Notes: generated from the sequence alone by a model not told the origin. Shown: positions 18,379 through 27,259, counted from the stretch's first letter. The stretch: DNA of 64,000 bases from Pyrinomonadaceae bacterium MAG19_C2-C3 (GCA_024330265.1 JANDLT010000020.1:1-64000); one strand, 5' to 3'. Program-made: numbers and translations.

Positions 18379-18486
18379 TGGAAAAGCAGGAGTCAGGAGC
18401 CAGAAGCCAGAAGCCGGAATGAAGACGAGGAGTGGAACTTGTTTTATTCTGACTTCTGACTCCTGACTTCTGGCTCCTGCTTTTCA
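18379..18486. repeat. heptamer-word dyad (AGAAGCC/AGTCAGG type), copy 2
   Basis: Arms at 18382-18418 and 18448-18484 are inverted repeats of the same words as copy 1, again bounded by AAAAGCAGG and CCTGCTTTT. One end touches the ATG of the downstream minus-strand gene. The other arm lies inside the last 13 codons of coaX. Confidence 0.85.
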
Positions 18487-19259
18487 CTCTTCACTTTCTG
18501 ATGTATCAAGCGCATTCCGTCCAGTGTCAAAGTGTCGTCAACCGTTTCGATGAGTTCCGAGCCGGTGGCGATGAGCGGAGCGTGTCCGCCGGTGGCGACG
18601 ACGTGCGGGCGCGATTCATCTTCGGTTAGTTCGTCAATCATGCGGCGGAGTATGCCGTCAACGGCGAGGGCGAAACCGTAGAACAGACCCGATTGCATCG
18701 CGGCGACGGTCGAAGTTCCGATGGTCTTGGCGGGACGTTTTATTTCAACACGCGGCAGACGCGCGGCGCGCTCAAACAGTGCTTCGCTTGAGATACCGAT
18801 GCCGGGCGTGATAACGCCGCCGCGATAACTTCCGTCTTTATCAATCGCGTTGTAGGTCGTCGCCGTTCCGAAATCAACGACGATGCACGGCGCGCCGTAC
18901 TTCTCTCTCGCGGCGACGGCATCCACGATGCGGTCAGCCCCGACATCGGACGGTGGGTCATACAAAATCTTCATACCGAGTTCGAGCGTGTGGTCAATAA
19001 AGAGCGGCGTGCGACCAAAATAGACTTCCGCCATGCGCCGCAAAGTGAAGTTGAGCGGCGGTACAACCGATGCGATACAAACATGCGTGATGTCTTGAAA
19101 ATCGAGCCGCGCAAACTCGAACAGGTTGCGCGCGTGAACGCCGTACTCGTCCACCGTCCGCGTCGGTCGCGTCGTCAAACGCCAGTGATAAATCAAACGC
19201 TCACCCTGAAAAACTCCGAGCGTCGTATTCGTGTTGCCGACATCAATAACAAGAAGCAA
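18444..19259 (-). CDS. coaX: type III pantothenate kinase
   Basis: 271 aa. It phosphorylates pantothenate as the first step of CoA synthesis. Seen: N-terminal VIDVGNTNTTLGVF (phosphate-binding), DVGADRIVDAVAA, VVDFGTATTYNAID and GGVITPGIGIS. The frame starts with TTG at 19259, giving LLLVIDVGNT in the family's normal position; no ATG is suitably placed. The last 13 residues (EKQEPEVRSQKSE) are encoded by an intergenic repeat arm and are probably an acquired tail. A GTGATGA repeat array begins 8 nt before the start codon. Confidence 0.95.
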   Translation of the reverse strand: MLLVIDVGNTNTTLGVFQGERLIYHWRLTTRPTRTVDEYGVHARNLFEFARLDFQDITHVCIASVVPPLNFTLRRMAEVYFGRTPLFIDHTLELGMKILYDPPSDVGADRIVDAVAAREKYGAPCIVVDFGTATTYNAIDKDGSYRGGVITPGIGISSEALFERAARLPRVEIKRPAKTIGTSTVAAMQSGLFYGFALAVDGILRRMIDELTEDESRPHVVATGGHAPLIATGSELIETVDDTLTLDGMRLIHQKVKSEKQEPEVRSQKSE

Positions 19260-19266
19260 GTGAGTT

Positions 19267-19371
19267 AAGTGATGAGTGATGAGTGATGAGTGATGAGTGA
19301 TAAATCAAAGATGTTGTTCTTTGGATTCGTCGTTCGTCGTTCATCGTTCATCGTTCATCGTTCATCCTTTC
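19267..19371. repeat. heptamer repeats (GTGATGA and GTTCATC)
   Basis: Four to five tandem GTGATGA units (19268-19302) are followed about 25 bp later by tandem CGTTCATC/GTTCATC units (19328-19370). The period is 7. The two arrays are partly complementary, with mismatches. They lie between divergent coaX and the SET-domain gene. Confidence 0.8.
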
Positions 19372-19543
19372 TAAGTCGTCAAAACAATTTTCTTATCACG
19401 CAAAGGACTTGGTTGAGAAACTGCCGGTCGAGAACTTATTGGAGAGCGTGTCACACAAACAGACTTTAATTTTGTATTCTGCCACCGAAAGACTTACACG
19501 AGAACCTTACCATGCAATCAGCAAACGATTTTATAAAATACAA

Positions 19544-19942
19544 ATGAGTGATGACAAAACCTTAATCGTCAAACGCACCGCCACCGGGTTAGGACTATTC
19601 ACAACAGAACCCATCAAGCGCGGCGCACGCATACTCGAATATAAGGGCGAGATTATTTCCACCGACGAAGCCAACCGCCGCGCCAACAAATACCTGTTTG
19701 AGCTTGACGAAAAACGCACGATTGACGGCAGTTCACGCGACAATCTGGCGCGCTACTTCAATCATGCGTGCCGCCCGAACGCGAAAGGCTATTCAATTAA
19801 AAACAAGATTTGGATTTACGCCGAACGCAACATCAAAGCTGGCGAACAGATCACCATCAACTACGGCACGGCTTACTTCGACCAACACATCCGACCCAAA
19901 GGCTGCAAGTGCGCGAAGTGCGTTGAAAAGCAAGCCGTGTGA
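19544..19942 (+). CDS. SET-domain protein (putative lysine methyltransferase)
   Basis: 132 aa from the ATG at 19544; an upstream TTG at 19409 would add 45 less typical residues. SET landmarks: GLGLFTTEPIKRGARILEYKGE, RYFNHACRPNAKGY (the RxxNHxCxPN signature) and AGEQITINYG. A post-SET-like CKCAKC follows. SET proteins transfer methyl groups from SAM to protein lysines. Bacterial substrates are mostly unknown. It is on the plus strand inside the otherwise minus-strand birA-coaX stretch, suggesting insertion. Confidence 0.88.
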   Translation: MSDDKTLIVKRTATGLGLFTTEPIKRGARILEYKGEIISTDEANRRANKYLFELDEKRTIDGSSRDNLARYFNHACRPNAKGYSIKNKIWIYAERNIKAGEQITINYGTAYFDQHIRPKGCKCAKCVEKQAV

Positions 19943-19978
19943 TAAAGAGTTATTCAGCGTTTTCGCTTATGTGTTCAT

Positions 19979-20272
19979 ATGATTGAGCTTGAATGTGAAA
20001 AGGTGTTGTTCCATTCGCCGCAGGACGAGGCGGCATTCTTTGCTTGGTCTCAAGCTATTCCAGCAGTTACAAGCGTTGTCGGTCGCGGGTCTAGTATCAT
20101 CCTTACGGTTAAGTCGAAGCGCGTCGCTGATACATCGCTTCGTGAACTTCTCGCTCTTTTTCGTCGCTACCGCATTTCGATGCCTCAGTTAGCCCAGTTT
20201 CGCAATGCTAACAACGAAGCTTGGTTTGCTTCGCCAGAGAAATATTGGTTTAAGTCTGTCTTCGGACGCTGA
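19979..20272 (+). CDS. hypothetical protein, 97 aa
   Basis: Unrecognised, soluble-looking: MIELECEKVLFHSPQDEAAFFAWSQ at the N-terminus, a beta-rich middle and a basic helix LRELLALFRRYR. The ATG lies 37 nt after the SET gene in the same direction, so the two may be co-transcribed. A full frame with ordinary codon use supports a real gene. Confidence 0.6.
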   Translation: MIELECEKVLFHSPQDEAAFFAWSQAIPAVTSVVGRGSSIILTVKSKRVADTSLRELLALFRRYRISMPQLAQFRNANNEAWFASPEKYWFKSVFGR

Positions 20273-20296
20273 TAGTTTTTTACGATTCATTCCTTT

Positions 20297-21064
20297 TCAT
20301 TCTTCATCATCAAACCTCACCGCCGTCACATCTCCGGCGCGTACCAATCTGAGGTGACCTTCAAGGGTTTCGACGCGCAACGCTCCGTCACTCTCTAACC
20401 CGCGCGTCGTGCCGACGAAGATTTCGTTGTCGAGCGTGATACGAACAGGTTTGTCATTGGCAAATGAAGAAGCGGCACTCCACGCGGCGAGCGTGTTTTG
20501 GATTCCGTTGACTTTGTGCAAGACCTCATAGCGAACGGCGAACGCATCAAGCACGGCGCGCATAATAAGTTTCGCGTCGAATCGTTTTCCGGTCGCCGCT
20601 TCGAGCGATGTCGCGTGTGGTAAATCCGGCGCAAAAGCTTCGTTCGTTAAGTTGATACCGATGCCGATAATCGCCGCCGTACCCTGCGGCGTGTCAATCG
20701 TTTCACCGAGAATGCCGCACAACTTGCGACCGTCATAAAGCAGATCGTTCGGGTATTTGATGTCGGTCGAAAGCGCGCACGCCGCACGCAAAGCATCATG
20801 CACGCCCAGAGCGGCGGCGAACACCAGCATCGGAAAATCCGCGCGGGCGATATAGGCGATGCGCGGGCGCAACACCAGACTCATATACAGACCCGCACCG
20901 GGCGGCGAACGCCACACGCGCCCTAAACGTCCGCGCCCCGCCGTCTGTTCGCGGGCGATGACGGTCGTGCCTTCCTTAGCACCGCGACGCGCCTGTTCCA
21001 TCGCTTCCGTGTTGGTCGAAGGCAAAGAATCATGCGTGAGAATGATGAAGTTAATAAACGACAA
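20297..21064 (-). CDS. birA: biotin--[acetyl-CoA-carboxylase] ligase
   Basis: 255 aa catalytic type without the N-terminal DNA-binding domain, so it is not a repressor. It attaches biotin to the AccB lysine. Seen: STNTEAMEQA, the GRGRLGRVW biotinyl-AMP motif, IKYPNDLLYDGRKLCGIL and a C-terminal SH3-like domain with VRITLDNEIFVGTTRGLESDG. The substrate gene accB is at 61214-61918. coaX, its usual neighbour in many bacteria, is next on this strand after two intervening plus-strand genes. Confidence 0.93.
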   Translation of the reverse strand: MSFINFIILTHDSLPSTNTEAMEQARRGAKEGTTVIAREQTAGRGRLGRVWRSPPGAGLYMSLVLRPRIAYIARADFPMLVFAAALGVHDALRAACALSTDIKYPNDLLYDGRKLCGILGETIDTPQGTAAIIGIGINLTNEAFAPDLPHATSLEAATGKRFDAKLIMRAVLDAFAVRYEVLHKVNGIQNTLAAWSAASSFANDKPVRITLDNEIFVGTTRGLESDGALRVETLEGHLRLVRAGDVTAVRFDDEE

Positions 21065-21113
21065 AGGTGTTGAATTAAAATCTGTGAAGTTCGTGCGTGC
21101 GTTAAAGAGGTGA

Positions 21114-21166
21114 TAATAAAAAAACTCACGCCCGCCTTGAAGTTTAACAAGGAGCGGACGTGAGCC
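21114..21166 (-). terminator. intrinsic terminator after the Arg-rich protein gene
   Basis: On the minus strand GGCTCACGTCCGCTCCTT pairs with AAGGCGGGCGTGAG across a short loop and is followed by a run of seven T. It lies between the end of the Arg-rich gene and the start of birA. Confidence 0.75.
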
Positions 21167-21192
21167 AAAACTTTGATAGGTTTTACTTGCGG

Positions 21193-21612
21193 TTAGTAAC
21201 GACGATTGTTACGGCGGTTATAACGCTGGTTGCGCGGGTGGCTTGGCGAACCCGCACCGCGACGGTAGTAGCCGTTGCCACGACGGTTGCGGTCGTAACG
21301 GCGGTCGTCGTCACGACGTTGTTGACGAACATAACGGTCTTGTCCCCGTTCGTCACGACGAATGTCGCGGCGTTCGGCGCGCGTGATTACACCGTCAGAG
21401 CGATACGCGCGACGTTGTTGGCGCAAGGCACGGTCGCGTGTGCGTATGTCGCGGCGTTCGTCGCGTGTGATTCGACCTGAACGCACGCCGCGTTGGATGC
21501 GGCGACGGTCGTTGCGTTCGTTGTTGCGGTAGCCTCTGCCCTGCGCGAACGTATCGGTTGCCGAGAAACTGAAAAGCAGCGCGATGACACCCAAGAAAAT
21601 AATCTTCTTCAT
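21193..21612 (-). CDS. exported Arg-rich low-complexity protein
   Basis: 139 aa. A clean signal peptide (MKKIIFLGVIALLFSFSATDTFAQ) is followed by a mature part dominated by Arg, Asp, Tyr, Asn and Gly: RNNERNDRRRIQRGVRSGRI with repeats of ITRxERRDIR at about 48 and 76. Exported, extremely basic proteins of this type have no assigned function. The ERRDIR repeats resemble those of small periplasmic repeat proteins. Its own terminator follows. Confidence 0.7.
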   Translation of the reverse strand: MKKIIFLGVIALLFSFSATDTFAQGRGYRNNERNDRRRIQRGVRSGRITRDERRDIRTRDRALRQQRRAYRSDGVITRAERRDIRRDERGQDRYVRQQRRDDDRRYDRNRRGNGYYRRGAGSPSHPRNQRYNRRNNRRY

Positions 21613-22073
21613 GTTTCGATTTCCTCATGTCGAGCCTTTCTAAAGCTGACTCGAATAATTTTGCGGCTTTGATTTGAACGGCGTGCCGCTGGTGTGTGCC
21701 GTCGAGAGAGTTGCCTGTTTTTCGTATGACTCCGCCTTCGTGCAATCATCACGCCACACGGTTTCGCTTTGTTTGGATTGTTCGTGATTTCGGTTTGAAA
21801 GTTAAGCGAAAAAGCTTTTTGTCTTCCGTTCATACTGTTTCTGTATGACAGCATGCGGCATCGCTTTCATCTTCTCCGTTCCGATATAGGTTACTTCGCG
21901 CACGATATGCGACGCACCGTACCGTTAGGTTCACGGTGAATTCGCTTTAATTTGATGACAAATTCATTGCCACATTTTATCGTTTTGTCGTAATATCGCC
22001 CGACTGCCATAAATGGATTTAATCCTTCCCGGCATTTTCGGTTCGTCCTAAAATTAAACAATTTGGAGAAAGC
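21613..22073. other. gene-free interval, 461 bp
   Basis: This gap lies between divergent genes. I see no convincing coding frame, RNA gene or repeat. TTTGGAGAAAGC just before 22074 supplies a ribosome binding site, so upstream promoter elements for both neighbours are presumably inside. Confidence 0.6.
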
Positions 22074-24098
22074 ATGATGAATTCCCCGCTCACCATCTGC
22101 CTGTTCGCGCGATTTGCACTCGCGTTGCTCGTCGTGTCCGCTACTTTCGTCGCCCCTGTCTTTGCCGCGGGCGATAATGATTGGCTGCCGATAGAAGCGC
22201 AGCATCTCGCCCTGAAAGCTCCCGTAGTGGAGAAAGATGCTGATGCCGAAGCCCTGTTCTGGCAAGTTCGCGTCGCGGATTTAGCCGAAGGCGGCGACAC
22301 ACGCAACGTCATTGATAATTACATTCGCATCAAAATTTTCAATGAGCGCGGGCGCGAAGCGAAAAGCAAAATCGAACTTCCGTATCTCAACGGCAGCAAA
22401 ATCAAAGACATCTCTGCCCGCACCATCAAGCCCGACGGCTCAATCGTCGAACTCGACAAGAAAGACATCTTCGATAAAACCGTTGTCCGCTATGGCAACC
22501 TAAAACTCAAGGCAAAGTCGTTTGCGATGCCGGCGGTCGAACCCGGTGCGATTATCGAATATCGCTGGCGTGAAGTCAGCGACTACATCAAAGATTATCT
22601 GCGTCTTAACATGCAGCAGGATGTTCCGGTTCAACTCATCACCTATTCCATCAAGCCGCTTGTTCATCCGTATTTTCCTTACGGGATGCGCGTCCAATCC
22701 TTCAATTTCAAGTACAACGAATTTAAGAAAGAAAAGAACGGCTACTACACCACGTCGTTGACGAACGTTCCGGCGTTCCGCGAAGAACCGCGTATGCCGC
22801 CGCCTTACGACGTGCGGCAGTGGATGCTTGTCTATTACTCGGAAGACAAGAAATTGATACCGGCGAAGTACTGGCGCGAACACGGCAAATATATTTTCAA
22901 CTTATACAAAAACGCGATTAAGCCTAACGACGAGGTACGCGCCAAAGCCGCCGAAATCGTTGGCGACGCCGCCACGCCCGACGATAAGTTGACGCGCCTT
23001 TATAATTTCTGCCGCGCCAATATCAAAAACATTTCCGGCGACACGTCCGGTTTTAGTAACGCCGAAATCGAGAAACTCAAAGACAACAAAAAAGCCGGAG
23101 ACACACTCAAGCGCGGCTACGGTACTGTTCAAGATATAGATTTGCTTTTCGCTTCGCTCGTCACGGCGGTTGGTCTTGATGCCCGCGTTGCGGTGAGCGG
23201 CAACCGCTCCGATGTCAGTTTCCGCCCCGAATATGCCGACACTTATTTCATGAAAACGTATAGCATCGCGGTTCGCGTTCCCGATGAGAAGACCAAAACC
23301 GAGTGGCGATTCTTCGACCCCGGCGCGCCCTACGTTCCGCAAGGCATGTTGCTCTGGCTCGAAGAAGGCGAAACCGCGCTCGTCTCCGACCCGAACGAAC
23401 CCGTGTTTGTGACGACGCCGATTTCCCAGCCCGAACAGTCCGTCAAGAAACGCTTTGCGAAATTAACGCTCGCTGAAGACGGCACACTCGAAGGCGACGT
23501 GACCGCCGAATATACGGGACACTTCTCCGTCACTGAAAAGGGCGAACACGACGACGAATCCGCCGATGAACAAATCAAAAACATAACCGACGAACTCAAA
23601 TCGGAACTGCGCGTGCCTGAACTGACGAATCTCAAAGTCGAAAATCTGACCGACCCCGTGAAGCCGCTCAAGCTTTCATTCCACATCCGCATTCCGGCTT
23701 ACGCGCAACGCACGGGCAAACGTTTGTTCATTCAGCCTTCGGTCTTTTACAGCACACGCGGCACAATGTTCCCGACCAGCACGCGCGTTCATCCGGTGTT
23801 CTTCACTCATCCTTATTCCGAGAAAGACACCATCACCATCCAGATTCCTAACGGCTTCACGCTCGAAAACCCGGAAGCACCGCAACCTTTCAGCGCGGGA
23901 GAAATCAGCCGTTACGATGTCAAATTAAGCATCTCAAAAGACAAGTCCACGCTTATCTACGAACGCGCGTTTCGCTTTGGCGGCGGCGGCAACGTTTATT
24001 TCCCACGCGAAAGCTACCCGCAACTGAAGAAATACTTCGACTCGATTCACGAACAGGATAAGCATTCCATCGCCCTCAAAGCCGACGCGACACAGTAG
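22074..24098 (+). CDS. DUF3857 / transglutaminase-like protein, catalytically degenerate
   Basis: 674 aa with an N-terminal signal segment ending FAAG. Residues about 55-220 form a DUF3857 domain (NVIDNYIRIKIFNERGREAK, ARTIKPDGSIVELD). A transglutaminase-like fold follows. At the position of the catalytic Cys of its neighbour stands Val352 (GYGTVQDID), and the catalytic His position has Thr395; the Asp is kept (Asp415 in FFDPG). It is therefore probably a non-enzymatic transglutaminase homologue, binding rather than cleaving or cross-linking. It is paired head-to-tail with an intact paralogue. Confidence 0.85.
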   Translation: MMNSPLTICLFARFALALLVVSATFVAPVFAAGDNDWLPIEAQHLALKAPVVEKDADAEALFWQVRVADLAEGGDTRNVIDNYIRIKIFNERGREAKSKIELPYLNGSKIKDISARTIKPDGSIVELDKKDIFDKTVVRYGNLKLKAKSFAMPAVEPGAIIEYRWREVSDYIKDYLRLNMQQDVPVQLITYSIKPLVHPYFPYGMRVQSFNFKYNEFKKEKNGYYTTSLTNVPAFREEPRMPPPYDVRQWMLVYYSEDKKLIPAKYWREHGKYIFNLYKNAIKPNDEVRAKAAEIVGDAATPDDKLTRLYNFCRANIKNISGDTSGFSNAEIEKLKDNKKAGDTLKRGYGTVQDIDLLFASLVTAVGLDARVAVSGNRSDVSFRPEYADTYFMKTYSIAVRVPDEKTKTEWRFFDPGAPYVPQGMLLWLEEGETALVSDPNEPVFVTTPISQPEQSVKKRFAKLTLAEDGTLEGDVTAEYTGHFSVTEKGEHDDESADEQIKNITDELKSELRVPELTNLKVENLTDPVKPLKLSFHIRIPAYAQRTGKRLFIQPSVFYSTRGTMFPTSTRVHPVFFTHPYSEKDTITIQIPNGFTLENPEAPQPFSAGEISRYDVKLSISKDKSTLIYERAFRFGGGGNVYFPRESYPQLKKYFDSIHEQDKHSIALKADATQ

Positions 24099-24186
24099 TG
24101 GATAGTGGATAACGGATAGTTTAAGAACAACTTCTTCACTATCCACTATCCACTATCCGTTATCCATTATTCGTTATCCGTTATTT
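24097..24186. repeat. heptamer-word dyad (GTGGATA/ACGGATA type), copy 1
   Basis: GTGGATAGTGGATAACGGAT (about 24098-24120) faces ACTATCCACTATCCACTATC and further words (about 24139-24186). The left arm starts on the last base of the upstream stop codon. About 22 bp remain before the next ATG, including TAGGAAAA as a possible ribosome binding site. Confidence 0.8.
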
Positions 24187-24208
24187 TCCCTGATTAGGAA
24201 AAATTCTT

Positions 24209-26212
24209 ATGTCAAAAATACTCGCTATCCGCATCGCCACATTCGCCCTCGTCATGCTTTCCGCCTCAAGCGTCTTTGCAATCGGAGATGAGCCGCCCGC
24301 GTGGTTGCGCTCCGCTGCGATGCAGAGCGCGCCCGCTTACGACAAAGAAGTTCCCGGCGTCGTACTGCTCAACGAGCAGCGCGTCACGGTTCATCTTTCA
24401 GGTGAAACCGTGACGACGACGATGTACGCCGTGCGCGTGCTGAATCGCATGGGACGCGGTGCGGCGCACGCTGCCGAAGCCTATAACACGGATGCGAGTA
24501 AAATCCGCGAAATGAGAGCGTGGCTTATCAAGCCGAACGGCACAATCAAACGCTACGGCAAATCGGAATCACTCGACATCGCGCAAGCTTCGGCGGGCGG
24601 CGGTTATTACAGCGAATCGCGCGTGCGTGTGATTGATGCCGAAGACGACGCGGAAACGGGCGACGTGTTCGGCTATGAAACCACGACGGAAGACAAATCT
24701 TTCTTCACCCAATTCGAGTGGCGATTTCAGGGCGGCATCGGCGCGTTTAGCGGCAGGTTGCCCGCCCTCGCGTCGCGCTTCGTCCTCACCTTGCCACCCG
24801 ATTGGCGCGCCGAAAGCGTGACGCTCAATCATGAGAAACTCGCCCCCGTCGTCAACGCTTCGACCTACACTTGGGAACTTAAAAACCTCGCTCCGATTGA
24901 CCCCGAACCCGCGAGTCCCGAAGTCTCGGCACTCGCACCGCGCATCGGCGTCAGTTATTTTCCGGCGGCGGGCAAACAACTCGCGGGCGGCACGTTCACT
25001 AATTGGAGCGACGCATCGCGCTGGCTCACAACCTTGATGGACGCGCAATCCACGCCCGATGAAGCGATTGCCGCGAAAGCCCGCGCCCTGACCGCGAACG
25101 CCAAAACGGAACTCGAACGCATCGCCGCCATCTCGCGTTACGTTCAAAACATTCAGTACGTCGCCATCTCTCTGAACGTCGGACGCGGCGGCGGTTATCG
25201 CCCGCGTGCGGCTTCCGAAGTCTTCGCCAAGTCTTACGGCGACTGTAAAGACAAAGCCAACCTGATGCGCGCGATGCTGAAAGTCGTCGGCATCACGTCC
25301 TATCTGATGCCCGTCTATTCCGGCGACCGCACTTATGTTCGTGAGATTTTCCCTTCGCCGCAACAATTCAATCACTGCATCATCGCCGTCAAAGTCGCGG
25401 ATGACACGAAAGCCGCGACCATCGTCACGCATCCGACTCTCGGACGCCTTCTCATCTTCGACCCGACCGATGAAACGACTTTGCTTGGCGACTTGCCCGA
25501 CCACGAACAGGACAGCCTCGCCCTCGTCGTCGCGGGCGAACAGGGCGCGCTTTTGCGTCTGCCCGCGACCGCACCGGAAGCCAATCAGACCGAGCGCGTC
25601 ATTAATGCCCAACTCGATGTGAGCGGCGCGCTTGCCGTCAAGGTTCAAGAAACCGCGCACGGGCAAGACGCTTCGCAGTTTCGTCGTCAACTGCGCCAGA
25701 TGCCGAAAGCCGATTATCAAACGATGATTGAGCGGTGGATTACGCGCGGGGCGGCGGGCGCGAGTGTCCCGACATTCAGCCCTTCGGATGACCCGGCGGC
25801 AAACCGCTTTCAACTCACGGTTGACTTCAACGCACCTGCCTACGCGCAATCAATGCAAGGTCGCCTGCTCGTTTTTAAGCCCGTGATTCTCTCGCGCCGC
25901 AGTTCCGCGATGTTCTCTGAACCGAAACGCAAACACCCGATTGTTCTCGACGCGCAAGCCTTCACCGAAACCGTCAACATCAAAATCCCCGCCGGATTCG
26001 CGGTTGACGAACTCCCCGACAAACTCGAACTCGTCGCGCCCTTCGGTTCTTACATCACATCCTACGATGTCAAAGACGACCAACTCATCTTCACACGCCG
26101 CCTCATAGTGCGCGCGATGACCATCCCCGCGAGTGACTATGAAAAAGTCCGCAACTTCTACGGGCGCATCCTCGCCGCCGAACAATCTCCAGCAGTGCTG
26201 GCTAAGAAATAG
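24209..26212 (+). CDS. DUF3857 / transglutaminase-like protein, intact triad
   Basis: 667 aa with a signal segment ending SSVFAIG. It has a DUF3857 domain (VRVLNRMGRGAAH, MRAWLIKPNGTIKRYGK), then a transglutaminase-like domain with Cys346 in YGDCKDKANLM, His389 in FNHCII and Asp418 in FDPTDE. Such exported proteins may act on cell-envelope proteins or peptides, but substrates are not known. It follows the degenerate paralogue after a repeat-filled spacer, and a repeat dyad begins right after its TAG. Confidence 0.88.
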   Translation: MSKILAIRIATFALVMLSASSVFAIGDEPPAWLRSAAMQSAPAYDKEVPGVVLLNEQRVTVHLSGETVTTTMYAVRVLNRMGRGAAHAAEAYNTDASKIREMRAWLIKPNGTIKRYGKSESLDIAQASAGGGYYSESRVRVIDAEDDAETGDVFGYETTTEDKSFFTQFEWRFQGGIGAFSGRLPALASRFVLTLPPDWRAESVTLNHEKLAPVVNASTYTWELKNLAPIDPEPASPEVSALAPRIGVSYFPAAGKQLAGGTFTNWSDASRWLTTLMDAQSTPDEAIAAKARALTANAKTELERIAAISRYVQNIQYVAISLNVGRGGGYRPRAASEVFAKSYGDCKDKANLMRAMLKVVGITSYLMPVYSGDRTYVREIFPSPQQFNHCIIAVKVADDTKAATIVTHPTLGRLLIFDPTDETTLLGDLPDHEQDSLALVVAGEQGALLRLPATAPEANQTERVINAQLDVSGALAVKVQETAHGQDASQFRRQLRQMPKADYQTMIERWITRGAAGASVPTFSPSDDPAANRFQLTVDFNAPAYAQSMQGRLLVFKPVILSRRSSAMFSEPKRKHPIVLDAQAFTETVNIKIPAGFAVDELPDKLELVAPFGSYITSYDVKDDQLIFTRRLIVRAMTIPASDYEKVRNFYGRILAAEQSPAVLAKK

Positions 26213-26291
26213 TGATGAGTAATGAGTAATGCGTGATGAGTAAAAGACATGTTCTTAACTCATCACGCATTACTCATTACTCATCACTTAT
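26213..26291. repeat. heptamer-word dyad (GTGATGA/GTAATGA type)
   Basis: TGATGAGTAATGAGTAATGC (from 26213) and TCATCACGCATTACTCATTA (from about 26259) are near-perfect inverted arms with a loop of about 16 bp. The left arm starts immediately after the stop of the upstream gene. Confidence 0.85.
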
Positions 26292-26349
26292 CTTTTCGGT
26301 TATCATGCGGCGCGTAAGTCAAACCCGAAATCAAGACGAGGATTCACGC

Positions 26350-26799
26350 ATGAGAATTAAAGATTTTCTGTTCGGCAGTTCGATTGAGAGTTCACCGCTT
26401 GCCGATGTCGGCTTGTTAGTTTTGCGCTTCGCCACAGGCATCGCACTCGCGTTGCAGCATGGCTACGGCAAGCTTCTCGACCCGACTAGCTTCATCACCA
26501 AAGCGGTCATTCCAATGGGCATTCCCGCCCCGACAATCTTCGGCTGGCTGGCGATATTCTCCGAATTTTTCGGCGGCATACTCCTCGCTCTCGGACTCTT
26601 AACGCGCCCCGCCGCCTTCTTCGTTCTGTGCGTTATGCTTACCGCATACTTCACCGTCCACATCAACGACCCGTTCGCACGCAAAGAACTCGCCGTTCTC
26701 TATGGCTTAATCGCCATCGCTTTCCTACTCAAAAGTTCGGGTCGCTACGGCTTCGACGCCCTGCTTCGCGGCAACAATCGCGGCTCATCGCGTCGTTAA
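26350..26799 (+). CDS. DoxX-family membrane protein
   Basis: 149 aa from the ATG at 26350; the longer frame to 26233 would be repeat-encoded and is unlikely. Four hydrophobic spans and DoxX landmarks are present: LLVLRFATGIALALQHGYGKL, FGWLAIFSEFFGGILLALGLLTRPAAF and ELAVLYGLIAIAFLL. DoxX proteins are small inner-membrane proteins linked to quinone or redox and oxidative-stress functions, without a defined reaction. It appears complete. Confidence 0.85.
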   Translation: MRIKDFLFGSSIESSPLADVGLLVLRFATGIALALQHGYGKLLDPTSFITKAVIPMGIPAPTIFGWLAIFSEFFGGILLALGLLTRPAAFFVLCVMLTAYFTVHINDPFARKELAVLYGLIAIAFLLKSSGRYGFDALLRGNNRGSSRR

Positions 26800-26841
26800 G
26801 TTCGTTGGAACAAAGCGGGTGTGAACGGTGTCTTATAAGAC

Positions 26842-27192
26842 ATGAAGATAACCGCCAACAAACTTGCGGCTTACATACTCGTCGCGGCTTTTTCAATCGT
26901 GATGAACTTCTATGGCGGCGAGATTTTCAAGTCCGGCACTTCATACTACAACTATCTTGTAGGCGATGAAGTAGTTGAGCATGGGTCAAATGTTGATTCC
27001 GAATTAGCCGAATTTGATGTTGTTTCTTGTGATATGGGTAGTCCCTCATTTGAATTTCTAATGCTCTTAGGTTTGATTGTGGTGCTGCCGCCGAGTTTAA
27101 TAATGGGCGTTTTGGTATGGCTGATTCAAAAACGCAAAGGCACGAATTATCAATCGCCACACAATGTTCCAAGTCTTATCTGGCGCAAGTAA
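26842..27192 (+). CDS. small membrane protein, unknown
   Basis: 116 aa with two hydrophobic spans, at about 8-25 and 72-95, and an acidic loop between them (DEVVEHGSNVDSELAEFDVVSCDMG). The C-terminus is basic (QKRKGTNYQ). No family is recognised. GC is lower than in neighbours. It lies 42 nt after the DoxX gene and ends at a bidirectional terminator. Confidence 0.55.
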   Translation: MKITANKLAAYILVAAFSIVMNFYGGEIFKSGTSYYNYLVGDEVVEHGSNVDSELAEFDVVSCDMGSPSFEFLMLLGLIVVLPPSLIMGVLVWLIQKRKGTNYQSPHNVPSLIWRK

Positions 27193-27200
27193 TAACACAT

Positions 27201-27238
27201 AAAAAAAGGCGCGACGTTTGATGAACGTCGCGCCTTTT
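27201..27238. terminator. bidirectional intrinsic terminator
   Basis: AAAAAAAGGCGCGACGTT and AACGTCGCGCCTTTT pair perfectly over 13 bp with a 5-nt loop, and an A-run and T-run flank the stem. It serves both the plus-strand gene ending at 27192 and the minus-strand DUF1501 gene ending at 27260. Confidence 0.92.
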
Positions 27239-27259
27239 GAAATTTCAAATTTCAAATTC

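Noticed and set aside
19267-19371. Tandem short repeats as a CRISPR array
   Set aside because: Units are 7 bp with no unique spacers and no cas genes in the window. They belong to the heptamer-word families.
22074-24098. First DUF3857 protein as an active transglutaminase
   Set aside because: The aligned Cys and His positions are Val352 and Thr395, so catalytic activity is not supported.
24569-25849. Long minus-strand open frame (426 codons)
   Set aside because: It is opposite the DUF3857/transglutaminase gene, whose protein has clear domains and catalytic residues. GC-rich codon use leaves the antisense frame open by chance.
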